A stretch of DNA of 64,000 bases, taken from assembly GCF_001649575.2 (NCBI RefSeq), contig NC_051450.1:10005827-10069826 (forward strand). The letters are read 5' to 3'. Within the stretch, counting starts at the first letter, position 1. Each line of letters starts with the position of its first letter. Shown one piece after another: positions 38,661 to 50,879 of this stretch. A program made the translations under genes and the position numbers. Source of the DNA: Kryptolebias marmoratus (taxonomy: Eukaryota > Chordata > Actinopteri > Cyprinodontiformes > Rivulidae). The notes under the pieces are model-generated. The model searched no databases. It was given only the letters and a program-made list of their open reading frames with translations, and was not told where the DNA came from.

Positions 38661-39345
38661 CTAGGCCTTTTATTCCCATTACATAAAGCTCTCCTTTGGA
38701 CTCATTAATGACAGAATAGTTTGTGATCCACATCAGCCTGAACATGAGAACAACTGAGGCCGGCAAACTTCATACAGTCTGAGTCTTTCCAGCATCAAAC
38801 GATTCCATGGCCTGTGCGGTGTTGGGTCTTCTTGACCCATTTTCAGTGTTTACTAAAAGAAAACTACCATAAATTATTCTTTCAACTCGTGACTTACACG
38901 GCTCTTCTTCTCATCTTCTGCAAAGAACAAACTAAAAAACATGTTTTAATTGAGTGCATACTGTGCACTCTTTGGGTTGGACTCAAGGGGGTTCCACCTG
39001 TGGGTGAACATAAGCAATGATGGTTTAAACAAGAAAAAAGAGGTCTGTTGTGTAACCAAATTCATCCTGCCTTTTTGTGTTTAAGATTAAATGTATATGT
39101 TCTTCTACATTTGTACAATATTTAAAATTTTATCAACATTTTTCTGAAACCCTAATCTCAACCAAGTCTTGTTATTGCCTTGTACTCTTTTTTCCTCTTT
39201 GGTTTCACATTGAAGACTCAAAAATCACTTTGTCAAGTCCTAAAAAAGAACATTCATTATAAGATCAAGAAAAAAAATAACCCTAACACTATTTACCAGC
39301 TCAACTTCCAGAGGGGTACTCTAGAAAGACAGATTAACAAACTCT
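38661..39345. other. Intergenic; no gene seen
   Basis: AT-rich unique DNA with nothing recognisable. Confidence 0.5.
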
Positions 39346-39790
39346 GTGTTAGGGTCTGTGCTTTTTGGGTTCTTTTTAGTTAGGTTTATGGTCATGTCTC
39401 CCCTCATGTTCCTGTAGCTCTGTTTATCCTTGTGTTTAGTTTGTTCTCTGTATCTAGTATTATGTTCTTGTGTAGTTTTGCTCCTGTGCCCTCTGTGCCA
39501 TGTATCATTATTCACCTGCCCATAGTCAACTACAGTTCTGTGGGTTCACTGTCAGCATGTCACTCTCATCTGCACCTGTCTCTAGTTAGTAATCACTCAC
39601 CTGTTAAAACTTCCTTGTTAGCTCTGCATTTTTTATTCAGTCTTGTCCATCTACTTGTCAGTGGTTCATTGTTGGTTTCATGCCACAGTCAGGTTTATCT
39701 CCTTCTGTCTACTTCCTTGTGATCTACTGTAACTTAAATTCTGTGTTTGCTGCCACAGCAGCTCTTTGTTTTGCTTATTTTTTTCCAATC
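39346..39790 (+). mobile_element. Probable interspersed-repeat fragment, T/C-biased, family unassigned
   Basis: A strongly pyrimidine-skewed + strand, full of CTGT, CACCTGT and TTAGTTAGTAATCACTCACC-like phrases and ending in a TTTGCTGCCACAG stretch, matches the style of a very common teleost interspersed repeat, possibly LTR-derived. I see no ends or target duplication. The open frame at 39432-39722 is a by-product of the base bias. Confidence 0.4.
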
Positions 39791-40029
39791 AAAAAATATG
39801 TCCCCTACCACTTCCTCAATCTGGATTTCTCAAAACATTTTTATTGTGTTGTGAAACTTATAACTTGTAACAATGTAAGCATTTTAATTGTTCTAGCAGA
39901 CTCTTTTACTGCACAATTGGCAAAAAAGTATATTAGATAAGGTGCTGAGTTATATTTATCTTACCTTAAAGCACAGAAAGTTTCATGCCCCTAAGATCCA
40001 GGAATAAAATCAACAAGTTTTTTGTGTCC
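39791..40029. other. Intergenic; no gene seen
   Basis: AT-rich unique DNA. Confidence 0.5.
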
Positions 40030-40439
40030 AGATATAGACACCGGCACTGATGTTATCAAGCAGACGTGAGCTCATTTGTGCTTCTGCTTGCTAGACTTTT
40101 CAAACAGAGTGCATACTGGCGAGGCTCTCTGGTGGACTCTGTGTCATTATGCTGTTGATTCTGCATGTGTACACTCTTAGCTGCCTGTCATCCCACTTTT
40201 AGCACACTCCATGATTAATGACTCATTAAGTCCTAGGAAGGGGGGACGTCTCAGCTCGTGTCAGCGACACCGGCTGTGTGTGCTTGCACTCTAGGCTTTC
40301 CGTCACACACCGCCTGCTATTAGCCTGTCTGTGCTGGCTGCATAGTTCAAACAATCCAACAGGAGAACCTGTCTGCAGTAGATGTCCCAACTAATTACCA
40401 ACGTGGAGGGTGTTGTTGGAAAAACATACCACTCCCACT

Positions 40440-40720
40440 GGCAAGGACCTAAATTAACATTAACCATTGGGTAGTGTGGGGAGAAAGGTCTATCTGTCTC
40501 ACTTTCTTCTGTGTGATAATGGCACCCAGTGTCTGGCGGTAATAGCCTCTCTATGACACGTGGAGAGCAGCCACATATTAATGAATGCTGTCATTTGCAT
40601 GCAAAAGCAGCTTCAGAGGGTCTATCAAAGCAAATTGCTTTGTTTGGACTGAACCTGACCCCAGCAATGACTTGGTTCTGTAAATATCCATTCAAGGCAT
40701 AATTATGTTGTCAATGTCAG
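40440..40720. promoter_or_regulatory. Candidate enhancer-like patch with POU-dimer palindrome
   Basis: A unique, compositionally balanced patch contains an exact octamer ATTTGCAT (40593-40600) embedded in the 12 bp palindrome TTTGCATGCAAA (40594-40605). A TATTAATGAATG homeodomain-type stretch lies just upstream and CTTTGTT SOX-type sites just downstream. This site cluster is typical of vertebrate developmental enhancers. The wider region 40030-40440 is similar in texture. Function is inferred. Confidence 0.35.
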
Positions 40721-43489
40721 TATGTACCTTGGCTGTGCTGGTCCTGTATAGACATGTGCCTGAGTCTAATTGATTTACATGAACATTTGAATGTGCACAT
40801 GCCGATGCATGGAAGAGTTGGCTTGGAAGTTGGATGAGCAAATCGAATGTAACATTGACCCAACAATGTCGATGGCCAGATAAATCCTATAGACTTGTAT
40901 TTTAACTTATTCTGGATATTCTTGAGTAGTTCTTAAGGTGTGGAAAGTGTTTTGCTAGTGGAGCCTAATATGGAGTTAGATACTGTTGAGATAAATTACC
41001 TTTACCTCCCTGAGTTGGTTGTTTGGAAAGACCTTCAGGAGATGTTACCCTAAAGTTTAACACATTTATTCAAACACCATTAGTCAATATTCATACAATA
41101 ATAAAACCAGATGCATCCGGGAGACAATCAATGGAAATGAGACGCAGATCACCTTGAAAACTAGTCAAGTCATCACCCCAGGAGACAAAGGATGTTGTCT
41201 GGTTTTACTACTTGGGCCCCCTTCCTCCAGAGGGTGGATCACTGCCTCCATTCTCTGGAGGTCAAAGGTTTCCTTCCCTCTTCCTTGCTGGCACATCCGT
41301 TGCTCACATTCCAGGGTGTCTACCACCTATCTGTCTCTTTCCAGATAATCTAAACAACTACTTGTTAAGGCTTTTAAAATGGTGGCTAAATATAAAATGG
41401 TGATAAACCCAAATCAGATAAAAATATAATAATCAAATGTTAAATAAAGCATTGGAGAATAAATACAAGGCCTTCTATTCTACAATACATAATGTGTAAA
41501 CTGTAAAAAATACTAAAAATAATAAAAAATAATAAACAAACAAAAAAAAAACTAAACATCAAGTACCATTTTCAGTCAAAAACTTCAAGACAATATGAGC
41601 CTTATTAATTTGCTGAAGCAATCATTAGGTCATTCATATTTTGATCACATTTAGATTGTTTTACATTGCTTCACTTAACCTTTAATGCACTGGTCAATCA
41701 TTTGTTAGAGTACATTTTAGACCCAGTGCCTTATTCTAACATTTGTCCATGCAATGACACGCAGATTTCTCAACCATGTACACAAAAGACAAGAAGAAGA
41801 AACAAATTTTGAGGGATTTCTCAACAGGAACCCTTATTATTGGATTCTCGTAATAATAAGGATCTTGTCATTAGATAAAATGTATATTTATATTCATTTA
41901 CATGGTTATTTTCACTTGGCAAATCAGTTTTTAAATATATATTTTAGTTTCTATAACTATATAGTAGCATATAAAACCAATACAACAAAAGTTTTACCTA
42001 TGTGCCTCAAATGTCATCTGCATGTGTGTTTCTTCTTTATAATTCTGATGATGAATCCCTTTTTTATTTATTTATTTTCATGGAAACCAGCATTACATTC
42101 AGAAAATACATTGAAGTTTAAGTTTTTTTTACACTTTATTATTTTTCTGAGAGAAAACACTTTTGGTGGTTTGGTAGCTTTCACTGATATAAATCAGATT
42201 TTTAAAAAATCTGTTTTATTATTTTATGTTGTGCTTACCTTGTATTAAGTGTTTTGTTACGTTTTGAATTTACTTGATCCTCGTTTTTTCTTTCTCTCTC
42301 TCTTATCTTGATCAATACCTTTGCTGTTGCAACAATGTGAATGTACCTGTTGAGAGATGAATGAAGGCTTATTTTTTTTATTATTATTATTCTTTGCCTG
42401 CACTCTTTTTGTGTATTCTGCTGTTGAAACTCAGAACTTGTTAGGCTAGATGCTATTGACTTTTGTGATTGTTACAGCTGGTAACTCATTATTTTGTGAA
42501 TGTTTAAAAAAAAAACACCACAGGACTGCATGCTATTTCCACTTTTAGTATTTGTACACTATATATTAATTCTTTATTAGTGTGTGCAACCCCTAACCTT
42601 TGACTGAAACTATAAAAAGAAAGTGACACCTCTGGTTGTGGTTATCCTGACCATGCATGTGTTGAAAAGAAAAATAATGAGCAAGTAGTGACAATTGTTT
42701 AATGTTTTAATGACAATTGTCTTTGCATTGTGCAATGATCTGCAGCAACCTCATCTTTCTAAATAAATACATAATCAGAGATAGTGTGTGACATTTTATT
42801 GAGTATTGGTAAACTTATTATGAAACTACTGTCAGTGCATATTTTTTGTTAACTTTGTAAAACAGGTACCCCCCTCCAAAAATAAATAAATAAATAAATA
42901 AATAAATAACGCTAATTATGGTATGGCAGTATTAGGGAACACATATCCTTTTATTGCAGATTTTCCTTCAACCTTAATGCGTTTTGTTGATCAGTTAGCA
43001 ACAACAAGAATGACAGATTGGTCACTGTTGAATAAAGTATGTTGTATGTCCAGTTTAGTTTGTTCCACTGTAGAGATGGAATGATAATGAAGATAAACGT
43101 GGAGGAAGATAAGAGAAGTATAGAGTTACAGAAGAACAGAAAGATTTGTCTGAAAGAACAAAAAGGAAGAAAAATAGGAGGTTGTAAGTGCAATCGAGCC
43201 ATGCCCTGAATGATTAATATTTTATTGTATGAAATCCAATATCCTGTTTGGTGTTTAAAATATAATCACCTCTTTTCTTGCCAAGAACAACAACACTTCA
43301 TCCTCACCAACAGTTTAACCCTTAAGAAAGTATTTTCTTTTTTTTTTTTAGTTATTTTTATGTAAGATCACAAATTGTAATTAAAGACAGTATTCCTTAT
43401 AAGAATGCTTGTTGCCCACTGCCTGTCAAGACAAACTTTTAGGACTAAGATTGTCTTTAGTTGAGAAATGATGAAGTTGTAGCTGTTTT
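40721..43489. other. Intergenic; simple repeats and possible repeat relics
   Basis: Holds (AAAT)n at 42878-42909 and a stretch at 42323-42375 resembling, in decayed form, the common fish LINE tail 'acaatgtgaat...' followed by poly-T. The 164-codon open frame at 41754-42248 is low-complexity (Phe/Ile/Leu/Tyr-rich) and resembles no protein. 41100-41360 is GC-balanced with no recognised motif. Confidence 0.45.
42878..42909. repeat. (AAAT)n microsatellite
   Basis: About seven tandem AAAT units. Confidence 0.95.
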
Positions 43490-44240
43490 GGTCCAACCTT
43501 GAGAATAACATAACGCACAATATCATACAATATCACAAGATGCCATGCTCAGAGTATCAATTGTAAATGACTCTCACCTACTACCACATCAAATTATAGC
43601 TCAATATCTGTATATTTGACTGGGTCATAGCTAATCTTGTGTTGGCTAATATTGAACAGCTGTGACAGCCATCTCCAAATGGATTGACTCCAAAGGTTAA
43701 TCAGTTGTACAAGTCACTCCAATAATTACTTTGTAAAAGTTTCATTAAAGTCAATCTAGTGGTTTGTGAGGTATTTCGCTAATAGACAAAAGGGGCTGAC
43801 TTCAACATGCAATGCTAAAGGACACTGAATGACTCTCAGCTGCTACCAAATGAGTTTAAGCACAATATCTGTAAAATTTACCTAATTATAGCCATTTGTG
43901 TTTTCTAAGGTCAGTCTGTTGTGGCAGCCATCTTATATTGGATTAGCAGTAACAGTTCATCTGTTGTAGATGTACATCTAATGATTAATTCCAGAAACAT
44001 TCATTGAAATCTGTCCAGTGGTTCAAAAGATAACAGACAGACATAGATTACTGTAAATGCTTAAAGGAAACATTAAAACAACCTGGGTAATTCGTTAGTG
44101 CTCGAAGTAACTGTTGGGGATGACTGTTTACTTCTACGACACCAAACCTCAGCTAATTATCTGTGAAACTGATTAAATTACAGCCATTTTTTGTGTTTTC
44201 TATAGGTAGTTGGTAACCACAATCAGTTGTAGATTTAATA
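43490..44240 (-). repeat. Dispersed ~310 bp monomer repeat, copy 5 (-), about 2.5 units
   Basis: Minus-orientation units. The landmark actctcacctactaccac near 43570 recurs as actctcagctgctacca near 43830 and, weakly, as acaccaaacctcagctaat near 44140. The aatatctgtaaaattt and tggcagccatct blocks recur as well. More decayed than copy 3. Confidence 0.75.
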
Positions 44241-45519
44241 TATTTACAACAGTACTAAATAAGATGATGTGCTGCTGCACACCTTGTTTCATAAGAATCT
44301 CACAGTACACCCAGTAGCCTTTTCAGATCCCATTACAAGCTTGTGGCTTTACAGCCCAAATCTTTGATGGATTAACCTGTGCAAAATGTGAATAACTGTG
44401 AAGGAAAAGGACTTGTAATAGCAGGTTGTTTACATGTGTTGGAGGAAGTGGAGAACGAATGAATGAGTCATCGAATTATCAGGTGAGTTTGAAAGTGAGG
44501 GAACAGAGCAGGCAGAGAGAAGCCTGACAGTATTACTTCCATGTTGTGGTAATCAGCATGCTATTGCACAGCCAGTGTGTTTAAGGGTGTCATAACTAAT
44601 TAGGTGTTTCCAGCTTCAACTGCTGGTATATTCTGACTGCGACTGCTGTGAATGGTAAGTAGTCTAATTACAGCATTAACATTGAGAATGCCTGTTTTTT
44701 TGTTGTTGCTTTTTCATTGTTTTAGCATAGGAAATAGTTGTTTTCAAAGCAGTGAAGTCCACTTTTTTACTCGATTGCTGCTAAAAATGCTAACTACTTC
44801 AATTTGAGTGCTGTTCTTCTTCAGTGTAATTTGTATGAAATAAAATTACTGTTTTTTTGCAAATGCCATAACCACTTGTCTGCACTTTTGATTGGTTGTT
44901 TAATCTCCTCTTGTGGTTCCTCTGTTGTCCTCTGAGGTAAATTTGGCTGTTTGACTCAATGTGCTGAGCTATTTTGTAACTCCTGTGTACAACCGCCCNC
45001 ACCCACACCCCCCAATTTTCAGCTGCAATTTCACAGCCTTTGCAATTTTTGAACACTTATGCAAATTGCTGCGGGAAAAAAACTCATTCTCCAACACATC
45101 TCAAAAAAAGGTATGTTGGTCTAAGTTGAAAATTGCTGTGACCATTATTGGTTTGTATTCCTGAAGATAGACTAAGTTAAATATAGTCTCAAAAATGGCA
45201 AAAATAATGTGTTAGGGATTTGTTTTCATAGTTCAGTTTTATAGACTCAGCAGTAAAGTTTTCATGACACGTGTTTGTTGGGTAAACAGTTTTCTGTGAA
45301 AAAGCTAATAAGCCCAAATCAAGCAATATGTATATAAAAGAAGAGCACAAATGGGAAAAAAATGAATTACAAGTGTCTGAAAACAAAGATTATGTGTCAG
45401 GATTGAGAATCCTAGCCAGCAATTAAAATTATGAGAATGAAGCCTGTTGTTGCCGGCTGCAAATAAAGTGAGGGGTAAAGTGCACTGACTCTGCTTTTGT
45501 GTTATAAACAAAGCGATAA
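44241..45519. other. Intergenic; no gene seen
   Basis: Unique DNA. 44400-44650 is more GC-balanced and repeat-free and could be a conserved noncoding patch. One undetermined base (n) lies at 44999 in a C-rich stretch. Confidence 0.45.
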
Positions 45520-45870
45520 TACCCTGGCTGTGCTTCACCTGCATTTAATGTCTGTGCAGGCACGCAAGCAGATATGCTAATGAGACGTGGATGTGAGCAG
45601 TATGAGCAATTGTTCAGCCAAGCCCTTCTCCCCTGGGCAGAGTGTGCAGTGGAGTGGTGTTCAAAGTCCCTTCTTTTTTTTTCTTTTTTTTGCAGACAGT
45701 TCTGTGGCCAGGATGCACTAAGCATTCCGAAGTGGTGATTAATTAAATGCAAAGAAATGGGATTAGCACAGTGTACTCTATTCCCAGTTTCCATGTGATT
45801 CCAACAACAAGAAATAGGCCAGCTAAACCCTGGGATAAAAGGAACCGGTGTGCAGCACAGCAGTGAAGAT
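45520..45870. promoter_or_regulatory. Candidate conserved-noncoding-like patch with octamer-like sites
   Basis: A unique patch with ATATGCTAATGAGA (octamer variant) near 45575 and GATTAATTAAATGCAAAG near 45738, which joins a TAATTA core to an octamer half. It is split by a T-rich tract at about 45670-45690. Motif content only. Confidence 0.3.
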
Positions 45871-48800
45871 TACTTAAGATTAGGACACACACATTTGTGC
45901 AAATAATTACCTATTGAATACAGATATCAAACTTTTTGTCAACATGCTAAATTTTTAATCATGTTGAATATGTGTCTTGATGGGGGGGAGGCATAATAGA
46001 AGGTCACTTTTATGCTTAGGATGCATTGTCACAGTATATATTACAGATCTACAGAGAATCATGTATCCCAGTCTGTTATAATTGTCTAATGATGCTTACA
46101 TCCGCCGAGGAGACCATGAGGAATTCTAAAATAGCATGAAAGTCATTTATTACGAACCTATTTCTTGTACTACATCAAAGGCAACCAGGTTTCTTGGAAC
46201 TGTGTATCAGATGGAAGTGGGAAAAAAAAGGTTATCAACCCTCTAACTCCTTTTTTGATTAGAGCAGAATTTAATTCAAACCATTTGCAGTTGTAAAAGT
46301 CTTATCTTTCAAAGCTTGAATAATGTAACGCATGCTGGATTCAAACACTTTAAAAACGGTGAGGTCGGAATCTGCCAAGCCTCAGATGAGGCATTTTGAT
46401 AAAATTACTTTTGGAGAGCTATCTAAATTGCACATTGCTGGACCATGAAAACAACCCATCCTTTGAAAATTGCTGCACGTGGTCTGACTGTGGCTGGCCG
46501 TGACTTTCAGCACCCTGCCAGTGTTTGCACCAACATCAAGAGAGGGTCAGCAGTCATTATCTGTGAATAGCAACTGTCTGTCCAGTTGGGTCGCATTCCT
46601 CCTGTTTCTCCTGTCACACTTCTTTTGTTTCACTGTCAAGTACTTGGGCCGGCGGATATTGTCCAGTCTCACCTGGCTTTATTTGTCTTTCTCAGAGCTA
46701 TACGAGTGCAATTTAAGGATGGCTCCTCACATTATAGCAGCTCCACCAGGCAGCATACAAACCCTCTGCTATCCATTATCCTAAAGTTTAAGGCCAACAA
46801 GAGATTTATGTTCTTGCAGGTATAAAAAAGGGAAGAAGTAACAAATTTATGCCAATGAAAGGTGGCTTTACTCCCTTCAGTTGTGTGAAGTAATGTGAGG
46901 TTTAAAGTCATCCAAGCGTATAATCGGTAATCAAAATCTATGCTGGCTGTAATAGCCTTTGCCTGCTGGTAGATTGAATTTGAATGTGCCATAATGACTG
47001 CATTTGGAAAGCCTTTCACGGTGCCTAATCACCTTGGATAATTAAGACTAAACTCTGGAAATGTACAGACATTTGTCTGGTGGCAGTCAACACATTAGAC
47101 ATCCAAATACTTTGAAAAATGATGACTGTTGCTTTTTAGATGCATTTGTTCTGGATGACTCCTATATATTTGTAATGTACGGAGCACTTCTGGTAGAGAT
47201 AAAGTTTAAGGTTGTCAGAATCCGGTCCCTCAGTTTAGGAAACCTTGCACATGGATTTAGAATTTGTTCCTTCAGTTTAAAAAGCAAACAAACAATATAC
47301 TGAATGCTTTCTCTTTTTTCCAATCATCAGCTGCATTTTGAACGCTCATGAAAATTGTTGCTGGGGAAAAAGTCCTCATCCAAAATGACATCAGTTTAGT
47401 AAATTTGTGAGATTTACAGTCCGTTCCCTCAGTTGAGTAAACTCTACGCACAAATGTGCAAAAATATTAGCATCTTTGTACAGCAGGTGTTGTGCTTTTT
47501 GTTTTTATCTTTTGTTTGTTTGCAGTGTTAACAGGGAAATGGGCAGAAATGAAACACTGGAAGTGAGATAAGATATTAGGGACCTATCTGCAACATCAGG
47601 TTGTAATTCTCAATAACATCAATACTATTGCCTATATTTTCACCTAATTTCCATCAGATATTTATAAATCTAGCATTAAAATTTATTTTTTTATGTCATT
47701 CCAACTGTTCTGTTATAAACATATCAGTTTGTATAATTTTGGAGGATTTTTACCCTTGTGTTACTTTATTGATGAAGTCTAAAACTTTTTTCAGTTTTGG
47801 AGTTTGACTTGTTCTGATTAAAATTAGTCCGTCATGTATTGTCTGCTTTTCTGCAGCTGACAGGTGTCTTGTTTGGAAGTTAGATAAATGCAAATCAGGG
47901 TATAAAAATAACATTCCAGACGGAAAGACTACCTAAACCATAATGATAACAGGTTAAACAGCTTCCATTCCTTTCACTGTATATTATACGTGCGCCCAGT
48001 TCAGTTTGATACCTGATGACTGTTATCTGGAAATTTCCATTTGGCATTCATCATGTGCATAAACTCTAACTCGTTACTGATGAAGATGGTACAGCTATTC
48101 ATAGATCTTGACTTGTCAATTGATGAATTACAGTTTGCTTTATTAAAAAAAAAAAAAAAAAAGATTTTACTGCATCCAAAGACTGCAATTTTTCTAAAAT
48201 ATCCCACAGTCAAGAAAGATTGGAAAGAAGTTTTAGATTCCTCCCAACCATTTTCTATACAAAGGAGAAGTTCAAAAATAAGTGAGTGCTTCTGGTGGCA
48301 GTACCAATTATTTTGTCACTTGCTCGAGTCATATGAGAGCCTGTCAGCATCAAAGAATAGCATAGTTACTGTAGAAATGGTTAGGCTGCCATTTTTGTGT
48401 CCATTATCATCTTAAACTGGGTTTTCAGGTGACAGTGCAAAGCCCCCGAAGTTCAACACATCCTTAAAAGCCAGAGATTGTCCGAAGTTCGTAGGTAGCA
48501 GCGTGCCATTCGACAGCTTTGTCTTTTTTTTTTTTTTCTTGTAAATTCAAAAGAGTTGAGTTTTCTTCTGTTTGATGACTGGATAATTTCTAAAATGAGT
48601 TGATACTTTTAACAGGTTTTATTGGCTCCACCATCAAGTTAAACAATGAGGAACTTCAATGTGCCATTTCACTTTAATTTACATCAGAAGTGAAAGAGAA
48701 TGCATGTGGCTGCTATTTTTAAAATCCACTTGTTGGAGAATTTCTGACTAAGAAGGGGGTACATGAGAAACTGGGACAGCCAAGTTGTCAGTAATAGGGA

Positions 48801-50625
48801 CATTCTTTGCTACTGTAACAAATCTATTCCACGAACACCTTTCTACACAGATTCCCAAAGGCCATTTATATGAAGCTTGTCTGTAAATATGGACCCGCAC
48901 TCCCCCACTCACCCACATACACAGACACAGACCTTGAAATGTACATGGTCCTATTTATAGTTTTGGCTTGACTGACTGTGTGTCTGCAGAAAGAGATTTG
49001 TTATACATCCACACAGCAAATCAAGAACAAGCAGGGACATTACATTGCTAGATACCTGACATGATGCAGACATTGTTGCACACACCCTCTAAATGAGAAT
49101 ATTTATGTGATGCACACACCTTTTGACATTTTGAAATGTTTTAGTATTAAAGCTCTGTTACTTGCATTTTGCCAGCTTGATTTGTATTTTGCTTATTCGA
49201 TATACTTAGTGCTTTTGCTTGACATCGTGGTTTTTAACAGGAGACAACAGAATATAGTTCTTCTATAAGTCCCTTTGGATAAAAAAACATACACATTAAC
49301 TGATAAAGAGTGAAGATAAACTTTGGTATAGACAGGGATGTCTTTGTCAAGAATAATGTAAAATATTTTCTGCCATTTTTATTGCAGTTTCATTGGAAAA
49401 TAATAAACAAATAAAACAATTAGTTTTATATCATCTCACTTTGCAGTGGCAGTGAATAAGGTAAGAAAAAGCAGGGAATGCAAAAGTTAAAAATATTTGT
49501 CAGTGTTAAAGAGCTGAAAACAAAAAACAGCAGCTGCTCAGTGACCACTGGAGTTTATGGAAGCTGGGAAAGTCCATGCCTGATATTATTTTGGGATGAT
49601 TTTCTCAAGATCATGAGCTGAATATTCTGTTCTGTTGTTGTTGTTGTTTATTTGTTTTTAAGATAAGCAAGCTTTGTTTTCTTGCGACCACAACGTGATT
49701 GAGGTGTTTGAAAATGGTTGTTTTACACCCATTTTTACTGTTCAGTATTGCTGTTGTGACACTTGGGGATAATCAAGTCATTCGTGATGAATTCTGTTTT
49801 CTGAAAGTACTTTGATGTGAACTTTCAACCCTGAATTAGTTGCTAGCCTGGCTGTACAGACATCTATTAAAGAAGGAACTCTTTAGTTTTATTGCAAATT
49901 TCAATTAATTTATTGTTTTCATGAAAAAGGCAACACATTCTATGTCGAAATACGGTAAATAACTGTATTGACCCATTACATCAAGAAAATAAGTCTTATG
50001 TTGAGATCACTGGCATATTTATAACAGTATCACTACAAAATTGTTTTTTCTTGAGATAATAAGAAAAGAAACTTAAATTCAAATATATTAAAATATTGTC
50101 ATGAAAAAAAGCTTGGCCTTTCTTAGGTTCCATACAAGGTTGGTTTTAAAAGCACATTCATTTCTTTAGACCAACAAGAAGAGATGAATTTTGAAGCATA
50201 ATATAATAATAATAAAAATACGTATAGGCTGGTAAGGAGCATTCTGACATTCAGTTAATTTACACATTTAATTGTTATATAAGTAGGGTTTTCTTTTCTT
50301 TTTTTTCTAAGCAACTGACTTCAAGCTGTGAGTTAAATGCAGGGGGATACTTTAAATGAATCGATGAGTGCCTTGGCCAACCTAATGAATGCACAAGTGT
50401 CCTTTGGTCCATGCAATAATGACCACATGCAACAAATTAGCAGTTGAGTGTGGGCGACAGCCGCTCTGGGTAAACACTGTAACTACTAAAGATCAGCATC
50501 TTAACGAAGCAGGGCATCCTTTCACTACTAATTTCACCAATGTCTCAGTTTTAGAAGAGTGGTTTGTTTTCAAAGGCTTTTTCTGTTCAATGCCGACATA
50601 TAGCTGCAGTTTTGTGCCATCTAGG
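45871..50625. other. Intergenic; possible conserved patches, no gene seen
   Basis: Unique DNA. 46380-47040 is relatively GC-balanced, with two overlapping open frames (46500-46784, 46586-46825) that resemble no family. I favour noncoding conservation over a gene. An A-run occupies 48145-48162. Nothing else is supported. Confidence 0.4.
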
Positions 50626-50767
50626 AATAAAGATTACATCCATCCATCTATTTTCTTTACCCTTCTCTACTTTCCAGGTTGCTGGGAGCTGGTGCCTATC
50701 TCCAGCCATCACTGTACAAGAGGCAGGGGACACCCTGGACAGGTCGCAAATCCAATAAAGATTACAT
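50626..50767. repeat. 14 bp target-site duplication flanking a retroposed fragment
   Basis: AATAAAGATTACAT at 50626-50639 is repeated exactly at 50754-50767, directly bracketing the LINE tail. Confidence 0.9.
50640..50753 (-). mobile_element. 5'-truncated LINE tail (114 bp), minus strand
   Basis: The inserted 114 bp begins on the + strand with CCATCCATC and contains GCTGGGAGCTGGTGCC and CACCCTGGACAGGTCGC. These are hallmarks of a very abundant teleost non-LTR (RTE-like) 3' end that finishes in GGATGG repeats on its own strand. The exact 14 bp duplications at both borders show a single target-primed insertion that kept only the 3' end. The open frame 50389-50847 crosses both borders and is therefore spurious. 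Confidence 0.85.
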
Positions 50768-50804
50768 ATTTATTTAATTTTTCTTTTCCTCTACATTTTC
50801 AGAC

Positions 50805-50879
50805 ACGTACCAAAGATCTCACTTTGGCAGACTTACTATTAATGTAAATTTAGCTGGCAAAGTGAGATCTTTGGTACGT
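50805..50879. repeat. Perfect 22 bp inverted repeat, 31-nt loop
   Basis: 50805-50826 is the exact reverse complement of 50858-50879 (core CGTACCAAAGATCTCACTTT). After one G-G mismatch the stem continues for three more pairs (CAG with CTG). RNA from either strand would fold into a stable hairpin. It starts 37 bp after the retroposon's target duplication but is not part of it. No miRNA family is recognised; the stem is somewhat short for a canonical precursor. Confidence 0.9.

Noticed and set aside
41754..42248. 164-codon open frame, the second longest in the window
   Set aside because: Low-complexity Phe/Ile/Leu/Tyr-rich translation of AT-rich DNA with no family resemblance, splice signals or codon bias.
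46500..46825. Two overlapping open frames, considered as an exon with a membrane segment
   Set aside because: The hydrophobic run is followed by unrelated sequence, no homology is recognised, and no splice logic supports it.
50389..50847. 152-codon open frame
   Set aside because: It runs through a LINE-tail insertion and both of its target duplications, so the frame cannot be an old gene.
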